Part shown: positions 33,715 through 46,461 of the stretch, one piece after another
Numbering within the stretch: position 1 is the stretch's first letter
Layout of the letters: the number at the start of each line of letters is the position of its first letter
Translations under genes and position numbers: made by a program
The notes under the pieces: generated by a model
Told to the model about the DNA's origin: nothing
What the model saw: only the letters and a program-made list of their open reading frames with translations
The model's database searches: none
NCBI GenBank assembly: GCA_964058845.1
Contig: CAXKVR010000060.1
Span: 248,001 to 312,000 of the forward strand
Reading direction: 5' to 3'
Origin: Carex sylvatica
Lineage: Eukaryota; Streptophyta; Magnoliopsida; Poales; Cyperaceae
DNA: 64,000 bases

Positions 33715-33822
33715 CAATAAATTATAAAAAGGTGGAACATTTATCAATTATAGGAATTATATGTTTTTCAATAAATTATAAAAAGGTGGAACATTTATCA
33801 ATTATAGGAATTATATGTTTTT
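33715..33822. repeat. 54-bp tandem duplication
   Basis: Two near-identical direct copies of CAATAAATTATAAAAAGGTG... The resulting short open frame (33639-33914) simply repeats an 18-residue block and is not a gene. Confidence 0.9.
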
Positions 33823-34990
33823 TTTTAATTTGTAAAGCATATATATACACACTGTACATGCAAAGATTAGTACAAAGCTTGAATAAGAAATCCACTAGAG
33901 AAAAAAAATATTGAAACAATGACAAAAGAAAAAAAAAATTATAAATTTCATTTGGGTAATTAACTTAAAAATGATAAAATGCATATTTAAATTTTGCAAT
34001 TATTTAATTACTAATCTAGATTACTGTGGCAACCAAAATTTTTGAAATGGTATCAGTGTAGCACAATACCGAACCAAAATACAATTCAACTGTTGGCCAG
34101 AATAAGCACAAAACAGACAGAACAATACATAAATCAACCAACTTAATTTATGGTTATGTACTGATCATTTTGTTGCTGAAATTGATTTTATTTTTCTTTA
34201 CTGTGATAAAATTCCCTGGAGATCAAATTTCCAATGAAAATTGGCGCATGAAAATGGCTTCTTCTTTTTTTTTTTTTTTTGGAGTTCCATGTAATAAATT
34301 GCTAGTTTTTCATCGCGAAAAGTAGAATCCTGTAGCATGAAAAAGGTATATGATACCCAAATAAATTGTAGATTGGATGAACATTCAACGTTGCCTAGTA
34401 ACATCACATATGGTACCAGTTGGTCGCCCTAGTATGAATGCATGGCAATAATAATTTTCTAGTATTGACAATTAAAGAAATTTATTTCGGGATTGGTTGC
34501 TTATTTAAGGAAAAATATCTTCCTAATTGTGTTCTTGTGTTGTTATCTGCGCAAATTCTTCCAAATCAATACGGTACTCATTTACACTTTCCAAATTCTA
34601 GCTACACAATTCAAAAACTTTTTAAAATTTCTAATTAATACTTAAAAAAATGTTTGAACAGGCTGTTCTATGATAAACAAATGTCAGTCTATATGATATT
34701 TTTTTCCAGCAAAAAGAGTTTAGATCTAAAACATCCCATCTCGGAGGACAAAAGCATATTACCATTAAATTCTATGATTAAAATTTCAACTAAAATTAGC
34801 TAGCAATAATGGAGACACATACATTTTTTGTGCATTTCATATAGCAAAGGTCTCAAGTTTGTTTTTGTAATCTCCAAAGCTTCTTCTTAAAAGGAGTGAA
34901 CATAATTAGATCAACCTGTTGCATTAGCATGCAGAAATGGTTTCTAACAAAAGTTGGCTGGGTCCATCTTCGCTTAGTGTACATATAATT

Positions 34991-36320
34991 GCATATCAAC
35001 ATATGGAGGTCATATCCTCTGGTCTCTGCAATTTATAGAGCTACAGAGAACCAAATTACCAGTAATTTTTTATAAAAACATTTTAATTTCATTGATTTAG
35101 AGTTATTTGGTTGTAGATGAATGAAGTCATGTGTTTTGACACAAATGAACTACAAATTTGATCAGAAGCAAATAAACTTTGTTTATTCCTTTTTCTTTAG
35201 CATTGTAATGTTTGAGCAAATTGCTTTTGAGTGTGGTTGTCATCCCATTATGTCTTCCACAAGAAAAGAGCAATTTGAAAAAATCCACTTGGAACTTGAG
35301 AATGCATAAATGCGCATTTTCATTGGCGAATACATAAATGAAAGCATTTTATTTTTGCTACTTGGTGTTTAAACTTCACAATTTTTTCCTAGGGTTAAAA
35401 CTTTATATATTATCTATACTTAGCATAGTGGCATTTAGGAAATTGGTCTGACTATAATTTTCATCCCCGTATTTTTTTAATAAAAAAGAAAGTATGAACA
35501 AAATTTATGCTGTTAAGTAGCCTTGTGAAATTTTATGAGATTAGTTCCATGTTAATGTTCAATTTTATATTAATCACAAAATAAATACTCAAATTACCTG
35601 ACTCCAAAAATGATTCAAACGTAGGGTGAAAATGGAGCAGGTAATATCTGTCTGAATCCGCTCTGTCCGCTCCATATTCACTTAATTATGACCCAAATTA
35701 ACATATACGGATAAACGGAGCGGATAATTTTGCAAATGTGAGTTTCGATTATTACTAAATATGAAGAATAAATCTTAATTCAAAAATGAATAAATTTGAT
35801 GATTCGTAAATGGATCAGATATCCAGTTCTATCCGGAGGGAAACGAAGTAGTTACAGAAGCAGATAATATCAATTATCTGAATCCGCTTTCATTTTCAAA
35901 TGGCGGGCAATGTGAATATGAATATGTGATTGAAGGACTTCACGTGAAATGTGAGGTCCTAGTATATCAAGTCCTCCATTATATTTTGATTCCTCTTGTG
36001 GCTATATATATATATATATATTTTTTTTTTTTTTGCATTACTAAAAAAAGTTTGTTTTGATTATATTATACAAGTTAATTATTCATATGACTCAATTATC
36101 CAACAATTATCTATTTTGTATTTGTATTGGTAGATTATGCGTTGTGTATTAGTTTAAGACGGGGTTGATTTTTAAATGTTGACATCTGTTTATTATTTGT
36201 ATTCGTATTGATATTCACTTATTGAAAGATGGATAGGAATTTAATATTAAGTATTAACATTATCCGCACAAAGTACGCTCCTTTTACTCCCTAAGATTCA
36301 AACAATAGGTGCCAGAACTG
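34991..36320. other. Intergenic DNA between the duplicated blocks
   Basis: No gene. 35622-35925 looks like a decayed hAT-type element: AGGGTGAAAATGGAGCAGGT at its start is faced by CCGCTTTCATTTTCAAATGG in the inverse sense, with GGATTCAGATAAT-type subterminal motifs, but no target duplication was found. A (TA)n run lies at 36002-36021. Confidence 0.4.
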
Positions 36321-39300
36321 GATAAGGAGTATGAATATTAATGTAAATAACTTGGAGACTTTCTCAACTGCGATGAGGAACTAAGTGGCTGAAATGGAAT
36401 CAAAATTGCAGGAGACTTCATAACATTGTAATTTATGCATGCAAATAGCCCCCTAAGGTTGAGGGCAACATTTTTATAAAAATAAAAATTGGAGTTTGAA
36501 ATTTGCATGATTGACATCTGGTTTTCCTTACCAGGGTTTAAATATTATAGCCTGGCATAAAATTCAACAGTAATTTCACACACTGGACTTCCATATGCCT
36601 AAGAAATACGAACTTCAAATTATATCGGAGTAACTTCTTCCACTTTACTACTACTGTGCATGAGCTTACCTATTATAATTTGCAAATTCTTTCTTGGAAC
36701 ATAAACGGAAAATGTTGTAATTACCTGCACTACATATAATTAAAATTTGTGAAAATTTTCTAATTTGGCGCGGTAGTGCTACAGGATTGAATATATATGT
36801 CATATGTTCCACGCCATCAAGTATCTCCATTCTTATATTATGCACGTAAATGTCCTGATTATCCGCCAACTGTTATGATTAAAAGATCAAATTTCAGATC
36901 TAATATCAGCCCTCAAATCAAATAATCTGTCTTATTTTGATTAAATGCATCTTTTTTACGTGTAAAAGTCTAAATTTAGTTAGAAACATACTCGCCACAC
37001 ATACTGCCACACAATATGTTACAATTAAAATTGAATAGAAAATAAAATTCGAGGAAAAATAAAATTTTCATTTCTTTATTTCTGCTCTTGAGCTATCTCC
37101 CATTCCTGATTTTCTTATTTAAAATCATGACGGATGATCAATTTATTTTTAAGAATATCAATTGCTGACATTTATGAAAATATTAGAAAAAAATTTAGTA
37201 AATCAAGATTAATAAAAAAGATATAGTAAATCAAGATCAATAAAATTCAAATAAATATCATTTTTGGAAAAAAAAAAAAAAACTAGATCTTCATCTCTGT
37301 ATACAAAAGAGATATATATTTGCTTCTATTAGTACAACATTTACGTGAAATTTAGATAATTGAATATACACAGAATCCTATTCTAAATATATGAATCTCT
37401 TTTTGTTTGAAACATATATCACAATTAAGAATTACAAACATGCCCCATAACCATCCCATGAATTTTCTCCTAAACACCTCCTATCTCCATTTTTATATTA
37501 TGCACGTACGACTATGATTGAAAGATGAAATTTGAAATTTAATATCAATCTTTCAATCAAATAATGTCTCCTTTTAGTTAAATGCATCTTTTTACCATGT
37601 AGAGGTCTAAATTTAGTTAGAAACATACTCGCCACACATACTGTCACACGATATATTACAATTAAAATTGAATATAGAACAAAATTAGAGAGAAAATTAA
37701 TTTATTCATTTTCTTATTTCTTCTCTCTAGCTATCTCTCATTCCTTATTTAAGAATCATGATGGATGATCAATTTATTTTTAACAATATCAAATGACATC
37801 TTTTAAAAATATTTTATCAGCATTTGATATCTTATCAAATTATTTGATATCTCCAAATTTAATATAATACTCAATTTGAGCTATAATGAATCATTTTACA
37901 ATTTTACTTCTTCAAATTTTGATAAGATATTTTATTTATTTATTAGTATGTCCAGGTTCATTCTTAGTTTCAGTTGTTAATTTTATAGAGAACATATATT
38001 GAGAAGGCATTTTAGTAATATTAACTATAATTAGTGCCACAAAATAGAGCAACTAATTTATTAATACGAATTCATTTTCACTAAATATTTTTTGTCCTTT
38101 TGGCTTTCGTCTATGGAATGTATATATTTTTACAAGTCATTCGTCTTTTTTTTTTTATTATCAAATCTTTTTACTTGCATAAAAATTTGAAATTCAAATT
38201 GTAAATCTAACTCTTGATCTTCTTCATTTTATAATATGTTTCCGTTGCAACGCACGGGTATGATACTAGTAAACTAATTAATAGGATAATATATGTCATA
38301 TGTTCCAGTACACGCCAAATCAGTTAATTATGTCATATGTTTCTAATTTTTGTCATTTCTTCTTTCAACATCAATTATATATCGACTAATTAACAAAATA
38401 TAAGAAACATATTCAGTATTTGGTACTATTTAAAAGCATGATGACAATGGCACTACTGCAGCTTTGTAGAAACAAATTAAAGTGGTGCTAATTTCATTAA
38501 TTCATTATGCAGTGATGATCAAAATTGAAATGCAGAACGCTTCATGTTGATTTTTATAAAACATGTCAGTGATTTGTTTTCTGGTAGTTTACATAATCAC
38601 TAGCAGAGAACTCTGAAAATACCATATATAAAAACTGTCATTGGAGTTGCGTCTACTGGTCCGGAATTCTTCATTGTTTTTGAAGGGTTGTGTTATCCAT
38701 TTTGTTGGGGAATACAAAATTCAAATTAAATAAGCCCATGTAGCCACAAGGAGCCAGTACGAGACTATCAGAAATTATAAAAAAGGTTAATCTTTTAGCA
38801 GTTACAGGAACTGTGTGATATTTTGTAAAGCATATATACATATATGCTATACATCCAAAGATGCATACTACATACTACATAGTGAAACAAATAATTAAAA
38901 TAATGTCATCCGAACAATTAATAATTGGAACTTTTGGTTGGGTACTAAACAACAACAGTGATAAAGTGCATATTTAAATTTCAAATTATTTAAGTACTAA
39001 TCTAGATTATTGTTCCAACCTAATTTTCAGTGTAGAACAGTAACGAGCCTAACTACAACTCAACTGTTAGAATAAGCACAAAACAGACAAAACAGTACAA
39101 AAGTGAACCAAATTAATTTATGATTCTGTACTAATTATTTTGTTGCTGAAATTGGTTTTATTTTTCTTTACTGTGATAAAATTCTCTGGAGATCAAATTT
39201 CCAATGACAATTGGGGCATGAAAATGGCTTCTTTTTTTTTTTTTGGCAGAGTTTCATGTAATAATTTGCTAGTTTGTCATCGCCAAAAATAGAATCCTAT

Positions 39301-39970
39301 ATATAGTATATATCAAAAAGGTATACCGTACCCAAAAGAATAAATTGTAGTTTGGATGAATGTATATTCATATCTGTGACCAGTTGGTGACCCTAGTATG
39401 AATGTATGGAAATAATAATTTTTTAATATTGACAATTAATAAAATTTATTTTGGAATTGGTTGCTTATTTAAGGAAAAATATCTTCCTTATTGTGTTTCT
39501 TGTATTGTTGCACAAAAACAGAGCAGGAATTCCATTGTATTGAATGACAATACGACAATTCAATTTCCCAGTTATCCAATTCAGATATATCTGCGCAAAT
39601 TCTTCCAAATCAATACGGTACTCATTTACCCTTTCCAAATTCTAGCTTCACAATTCAAAAACTTTTAAAATTTTTCTAATTAATACTTAAAAAATTGTAT
39701 GAACATGTTCCATGGTAAACAGATGTTAGTCTCTATCATATTTCTTCCACATAAAATAAATTAGTTATGATTAATATAGTCCAACTTAAATTAGCTAGCA
39801 ATAATAGAGACCCAAACATTCTTAGTGCATTGCATACACCAAAGGTCTCAAGTTTCTTTTTACATAATTATATCAACCTGCTGCAATCTCTGAAATTTGT
39901 TTTCTTCTTAATAGGAGTGAACATTGTCACATGCACCAACAAAAATTGGCAGGGCCCATCTTAATTGTTT
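36321..39970. repeat. NLR-downstream block, copy 2 of the tandem duplication, with Helitron inserted
   Basis: Collinear with 32560-34990. The copy is expanded by a Helitron (36824-38269) and lacks the 200-bp MITE present in copy 1. Short frames in it (39402-39668 and others) match frames in copy 1 only through DNA homology and show no protein conservation. Confidence 0.65.
36824..38269 (+). mobile_element. Non-autonomous Helitron
   Basis: The 3' end has the plant Helitron signature: a short hairpin CCGTTGCAACGCACGGG (38242-38258), then CTAG at 38266-38269 followed by host T. The 5' end is placed at TCTCCATTCTTATATTATGC (36824) preceded by host A. A second similar 5' end (TCTCCATTTTTATATTATGC) begins at 37484, so the first 370 bp are repeated inside. 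No Rep/helicase frame. The 3' end is well supported; the 5' end is an inference. Confidence 0.6.
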
Positions 39971-40069
39971 ACTGTGACTCACATGCATTATTTCACCAAC
40001 CGACAGCTGAGTAGATGCAATTAAAGATTTTGCTCAAAATTCAAACAGTCAAAATCAAGGAATTTAAAG

Positions 40070-40298
40070 CTGCTAATCGAATTTCCGTCTCTCACAATTT
40101 CTGGTCACTTCTCACTTCTTTTTAATTCCTGTTCATTCAACGCCATCTCAGAGCTTTCCTCTCTCTCTGCATCCCAAGCGTCGATTCCTCTTGATATTAG
40201 GCCAAATGGTAACAAAAAACGAAAAGAAAAAGGACAAGTCTTCAGCAACAACTGGTGCGGTGGAAGGGCTGCTAACTTACTCTTTTGTTTCTCCAGAT
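40070..40298 (+). other. Inferred non-coding leader exon of NLR2
   Basis: Copy of the block at 12130-12345 (AAAGCTGCTAATC, CGCCATCTCAGAGCT, CTGGTGCGGT, GGGCTGCTAACTTACTCTTT), ending at consensus donor GTAAGT at 40299. The partner acceptor would be TTTGAACAG ending at 43235. Confidence 0.45.
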
Positions 40299-43235
40299 GT
40301 AAGTTGGTAATCCCATTTTAGTTTTATTAATTTGCATTTTTTATTTAATTATGATTTCTATAATATAGTTTCTTAAAACGATCCATCATCTGGTACTTTT
40401 TGAAATATGATATTATAAACGATCAAATGTTATGAAGGGCTAAGTTTTATATTTATTTATTTATTTATTTTCTTAACATACTTTTGGAGGAAAAATATAA
40501 TTATTTGTATTCAATGGTTAATTTTCTAAATTAAATTATATATATCTATCCCAATTCTTAAAAGATTGTAAAATATTTTAAATTGATAAAAAAAATATAA
40601 TTTTCATACAAAAGTTCAATATATTAGTTATAGCAATCTTACTTGTCTAAATCATTATCAAATACCATATTGGAAGTGGCATATTAATTAGTTTTTGCAT
40701 AGCAAACCCTGGTTCAGTTAGGTTAGCACCAGTTCAAACTATATTTTCTATACCAAAAAGATCTCACTCACAAATTTCCTCAAATACCTATTGCGCACTA
40801 CATCGGGACGTAACCTTGCCTATAAATTACCCACATTAAGCGATTGAGCATAAAGTTTTGTTAAAGTAACACCATGATGCATAGATTAGTGTCAGTACTT
40901 TTAAATTTATAACTCGGTTGTACTAGATCTGATTACAAGCGCATAATTCTATCGAGTATTATAAATGAGTGTCAAACCCTCTTAACAACCCAAGGGAAAT
41001 TCCAACCACTCTTTTCTACCGCAGCCAGCATGGAGTTAACTGGTATCACGTGCACCTTCATCGAGCATATTTCTCCTCTTCTGATAGCACAATATCACGG
41101 CAACTCCAAAACCGGCATCCATATGAAGTGGCTTCTTGCAAAATATGGGATCAAGAACACATGCAATTTCTTCCTAATTACATGATTTAAATTGATTAGG
41201 AATTCATTTGATGAGGCCATTGATATATATTAATGAAGCGGTACTGAAAGGAGGTAAAGTTGAAAGAAGATATGTATTCTTCAATTAAGATAAAGCAGCA
41301 CGAATTCTAAAATATAAAATTATATGATTACCATGGTCAAACTCTGCATCTGATCCATATCTTTTAATACTGTTATCTCCTTCCAATTTTGCAATCACCA
41401 CACTCTTCACACCCTTTCGCCTTATCTTCCCTAAAACCCTCACAAATTCCAAATCATCAGACACAATAACAGCAATGTTAACTTCCTGCTGGTTCTCTAA
41501 TTTTCTAAAAACATGAAATTTACCAGATTAGATTTGGGGAAAGAAATTTGTTCTCTTTCTTATTTTTTACCAGATTACCTATCAAATTAGCCCATTACAC
41601 TAAAACATCACATCGATGAACTTGATTGAGAGAGTAGCCAAAGAGTAAAGAGAGAAGGAGAGACAGAAATTGGGAATGCCACCTAGTTTCACATCTCTTC
41701 AATCTAGAGTTTTCACAAGCTCGAGAGCTCAACCGAGGCGCGAGGAGGGCCAGGCCGAGGGCTGGTCAGGTTGAGGAGAGAGCAACAACGATGAAGAGGA
41801 GGAAGGCCAGGGTAGAGGAATTCGTATCCTCTGCATTAACTCAAAAGGGAATTTTTCGAATTAATTTATCTCAACCATCCGATCTGCTTTAAAATTTGTG
41901 CGTTGAAAAGAATTAGAATTGCCTCCAAAAAAGAGAGAATTTCACATATATCCTCACAAACTTTGAAATTATCTATTTACTACATCGTCTAAAATTTATA
42001 ATATCATATTTATTTTATTAAATTGCAAAAATTCACAAATTTAGCTATTTTATAAAACTCATTTTAAATTTATAAAGTATATATTTTATCCTTTATTAAA
42101 AAAAATTATGTAGCATGTCTAAAAAAAATATCAGTATTTTAATTTGTCTGTTTTCAAGAGAAAATTGTTCAATTCTCTACCTAAATGTTAGGATACCGAA
42201 ACATATAACTAAATAATAGTATGCATCCATCAAAAGTAGGCATATAGCTTATTTTCTCTCGGATACAAACCAATACTTTTCTTAGTAAATTATAGGGCCG
42301 TGAATTAATTTAGAGCGTTTGGCAAACAAATTTAAAATTAAAATTATACAGAAATTAAATTGAAAAAGATAACAAAATTTACTTCATAATCAATGTTAAG
42401 CCTAAGTTTTTTAATTAGTTATATACTGAGAATGACATATCACGTCAAGGCATTGAGGAGTTATCATCTATCAAAAATCAAAAGGAAAATGAGAGCAGAG
42501 CATCTTCACTTCGGTATCGACATCAAGCAAGTGCTGTTAAAGAAAAATTGGGAACAACATAAAAAACATCAAGCTAGCCAGTGTTACACTGTTACCCCTG
42601 ATAGCAGAGAAGATTTTCAAATAAAATAAATAAATAGAGAAGATGCAGCGAGATACAGGGCATCTTTTCTACGGGAAGCGAGAGGAACATGTGGTTCGTC
42701 TCGTTCTTTTAACTCACTCCGATTTTTTTTTTCTTTTCTTTTTTCTCTCGAGAAGAACAACCCACTTTCTCCGATTTCTGTTCCCCAAAATCAAAGATTA
42801 TCATTTTCTTTCTTTCATTTTGATTTGAATATTTTAGAACATTTCATATTTTGTATAGAATTGAAAAGCTTGTGTAGTAAAATATATATTTTTTGTTAAT
42901 AATGGTGCCAATATGTTTACTTTAGTTCGAACTAAACAAACTGAAATTTACTTCGGTTTGTTCGGTTCGATTCTATTTTTCAATACCAAAAAAGTTTGAT
43001 TTAATTTACTATTTTACTCCGGTTTCAACCGACCTGACAGTTTATACACCCCTAATCACCAATTGGTTCCATATATAAAATTCCAACAATATTTATCTTA
43101 ACATATATTTAGAATAATTATTGTTAGTTTTTAATGAATAGAAAAGCAATTTTGATAAAATTGAAAATTGTTTATATAATGAAATGGTAGGTTTTATTCG
43201 ATTGCCTAATTTTGATATATATTTCCTTTGAACAG
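40299..43235 (+). other. Inferred 5'UTR intron of NLR2
   Basis: No complete gene. Contains a LINE relic (about 40650-40830; GGTTAGCACCAGTTCAAACTATA matches LINE A at 15440-15470), an NYN-like fragment (41327-41519, minus) and a promoter-like block 42280-42800 homologous to 11540-11940. In NLR2 that block lies inside the putative intron, while in unit 1 it precedes the leader exon, so the units are rearranged relative to each other. Confidence 0.4.
41327..41519 (-). pseudogene. Fragment resembling a plant NYN-domain (PIN-like nuclease) protein
   Basis: Minus strand, one frame of about 60 codons: KLENQQEVNIAVIVSDDLEF followed by VRVLGKIRRKGVKSVVIAKL and then KRYGSDAEF. The order [hydrophobic]-SDD-x-[DE]-F, then RRKG-[VI]-x-[ST]-VVI, resembles the core of NYN / LabA-like nuclease domains of plant proteins, where SDD carries metal-binding aspartates. 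Neither the N-terminal half of the domain nor a start or stop context is present. It is best read as a captured or decayed gene piece within the NLR2 leader intron. Recognition is by motif only. Confidence 0.4.
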
Positions 43236-43286
43236 GTCACGAATGAATGAATAAATAATAGTACAGTTGAACCCGGCTAACTGAGC

Positions 43287-45707
43287 ATGGCTGAGGCGGC
43301 CATTCTTGCAGCCCTTCGGGTCCTTGGAGAAACCTTAACTAATGAGGTAGCCAAGCTAGCAATCTCAAAATTTTCAAAGCTTTGCTCAACTTACAAAAAC
43401 CTTGAAGCAAACATAAACAATATTAGTAATGAACTTCGGGTGATGCAAGGATTTCTTGATGGATGATCAAAGCAATAAACCTCAGGTAGCTTGGATAAAA
43501 GAGGTACAGGAGTTAGCAAATCACATTGAAGATATCGTGTCTGAATTTGCATACCTAATTAATAATCAAAAGTTTGATGGAATATCCATTTATGTTATCA
43601 AACTTTTTAAAGATCCAATTGCTCAAATTGCCTCTCAATTGCTCGAAGCTGAAACAAGGCTTGTGAATCTTGCAAGGATGAAAGAGAGATGGGTGCCGAC
43701 AACAAATGTCAGTAGTGGAGAAAACTCAAACTACTCAAATGAATACTCATATAAAATGGCCATCTCTGCCCATTTCATTGATGAAGATCAAATCGTGGGA
43801 ATAAAAAATAATAGCGGGAAGTTGACGAGCTGGCTAAATTCTAAAAATCTAGAACTCTCTGTGATATCTGTTTGGGGAATGGGTGGTGTAGGTAAAACAA
43901 CCCTTGTTACGAGTAGAATTTCAAATGTAGCATCTCTTGCTCCAGAAAGCAATAGGTTAGAGCTAAAACCTTTACCAGAATTAGATTCATGGGACCTGTT
44001 TTGTAAAAAGGCGTTTCCTATTGAAAGAAACCACGAATGTCCTCCTCACTTGAAGAAGTGGGCAAAAGAGATTGTTTCGAAGTGTGACGGGTTGCCATTA
44101 GCACTTGTTTCGTTGGGTGGTGTATTCTATATCTTGCTCTGAGAAAACGGAATCCAAATGGAGACGTGTACATGATCAACTAACCTGGGAACTAGACAAC
44201 AACCCAAATTTGGATCCACTGAAAAATATTCTTAATCTAAGCTTCAAGTACTTTCCAAAATACCTCAAGAATTGCTTTCTACATTGTAGTTTGTTTCCAG
44301 AGGATTTTCCCCTTCCGAGAAAAAAACTACTAAGGCTTTGGATAGCCGAGGGCTTTATACAACAAAAAGGGAGAAGCACATTAGAAGAGGTGGCAGAGGG
44401 TTATCTTATGGAGCTCATACATCGCAGCATGGGACAAGTGGTAGGCAAAAAATGATTTTGGTCGTGTGAAGAGGTGTCAAATGCATGATACATTGAGAGA
44501 GTTGGCCATCTCTTTATGCAAAAGTGAAAATTTTGGATTGATGCTAGAGAATAACAAGTCAGAAAATGATGACAGTTCTACTCGTCGGCTGTCAATAATC
44601 AATCTGAGGGAGACAGTCAACCATGATGTTTGTCTACCAAAACTCAGAACCTTTTTGTCAGTTGAAAATGATGTGCCCACATCTCCTTTGCTATCCATGA
44701 TTTTTGATAAGTCAAGGTATCTTACTGTTGTGGATTTAAAACGCTTGCCAATTGAAACAGTTCCAAATTCTATTGGGGATTTGTTCAATCTCCACTACTT
44801 GGGCCTGAGAAAAACAAAGGTTAAGTCTTTACCAAAATCTATCAAGAAACTTCAAAACTTGCAGACCCTGGATCTCTATTGTTCTCAAATACAAAATCTA
44901 CCAGACGGCATAGCAGAGCTGAAAAAGTTACGGCATCTATTTGCTGAGGTTGAGATAGATCCTACATATTGGGCATTCCAGAATCTTACTGGAGTCTCTT
45001 TACCTAAGGGCATATTTTACCTGAAAGATCTCCAGACTATACTGTCATTAGAATCAAATGCTACGGTAATAAGAGAACTGGGTAATTTAACTCAACTGAG
45101 AAGCTTCCGTATATATAATGTGAAAGAAAACCACTCAGTAGAGTTATGCAAATCATTATCAAAGATGAGTTCCCTTTCCTTATTATCTATTAATGCAAGC
45201 GATGAGAATGAGATTCTCCAATTGGAAGGCCTGAACCTGCCACAGCTTCAGAAGTTAATTCTCCGTGGGAAACTGAAAGAAACCATGCTTGAATCGCCTT
45301 TATTCAAAATATCTGGGAATAGCATCCAATCACTATTTCTTTTGTGGTCTCAACTACAAAATGATCCTCTGTCATCTCTTTCCCATTGCAGAAACCTCAC
45401 GTGGTTGACCCTCAGAAGAGCATATGAAGGGCAACGACTAATTTTCCAAGAAGGGTGGTTTCCTAAATTGAAGAGACTGGACTTGGATATAATGCCTAAT
45501 CTGATTCAAGTGGAGATGGAGCAGGGCACCATGGCGAGCCTTGAAGAGATTTGGTTGTGGAAACTGGAACAGCTAGTGGAGGTCCCAAAGGGAATTAAGC
45601 ACCTCGTTTCTCTCACGTGGATGGGCTGCATTGATATGCCTGTTGATTTTGGGGGTTTAGCTGAAGGAACTCACCAACTATTTCATTTCACCTGTCGTGT
45701 TTTCTAG
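43287..45707 (+). pseudogene. NLR2: CC-NB-ARC-LRR (RPM1-like) pseudogene
   Basis: ATG 43287 (MAEAAILAALRVLGETL) is in the same context as in NLR1. Lesions relative to NLR1: an 11-nt net loss near 43460 gives a stop at 43464-43466 (codon 60); a 297-nt in-frame deletion at about 43910 joins the P-loop directly to the RNBS-B region (GVGKTTLVTSR), removing RNBS-A and kinase 2; a 4-nt insertion near 44130 and a 1-nt shift near 44450 change frame again. From 44466 to the stop at 45705-45707 the LRR frame is intact (413 codons), with QMHDTLRELAISL at its start. Nucleotide similarity to NLR1 is high throughout, including flanks, so the duplication is fairly recent. No functional NLR can be produced; the LRR part could only be translated from an internal start. 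Confidence 0.95.
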
Positions 45708-45745
45708 CTGGCAGCCAATATCACATTCAATGATTTGAGTGCAAG

Positions 45746-46461
45746 GTATGCCTCCACTTATATATTTATATATATATTCATTTTGCATTCTAAAACTTGT
45801 GCGTATAATTTTTGTTGTCCGTTACATGAAAAACAATTGAGGATTTGTACCAGTTATTAATATGTCAAAATGCATAAAAAGATTGTTGTGTTCTTATTTG
45901 TTTATTTCCTTAGAGAACTGGTCTAGACTTGTTTCTTTATCATTGTAATGACTCCACTTATTTATTCATTATTTCCAACAAAAAAAAAATTGTTCCTGTA
46001 TGCAAGATCTATTCTATTGCTATTTTTTTAATGAATATTTTCTGTAATGAGAAAAATAACTATTTTTATTAAAAAAATATATATATATATTTTTTTTTTT
46101 GCAAAATCTATGTTGTATGTTTCTGTTATAAGCAAGTTTTATTTTGCCACGAATAAATTTTAAATTACCATCATCTATTATATAATCACGAATAAGTTTT
46201 AAATTGTTTTGCTGCTTTGAATACACTTAAACTGATTGGACACAACTGCAATTCCACCATGCTTTTTCTGAAGTTTACCTTTTATATTTTTTCAACCATT
46301 AATTAATGAATGTTATTGACATGAGAGATTATGAATCTTATAATTAGTTTATTGGTTGTATATTAAATAATCAGTATAAAATAATTACTCGTTTACTTAT
46401 TTTTTTCAAGGTTCCTTAAAACTCTACAATTGAAAAATATGTCCTCCATTTCTTATCGCAG
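45746..46461 (+). other. Inferred 3'UTR intron of NLR2
   Basis: GTATGC donor after GAGTGCAAG and CTTATCGCAG acceptor, aligned with those behind NLR1. It supplies the empty site for hAT 3 (45705-45722). Confidence 0.45.

Larger units (their letters stand above)
32560..34990. repeat. NLR1-downstream block, copy 1 of a tandem duplication
   Basis: Non-coding. Segments such as CTCAACTGCGATGAGGAA (32593), CTTCCATATGCCT (32698) and the stretch 33180-34650 recur in order at 36365-39700. Parts recur again behind NLR2 (47480-47960). It contains a 54-bp tandem duplication at 33715-33822 and the MITE at about 33377-33576. Confidence 0.7.
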
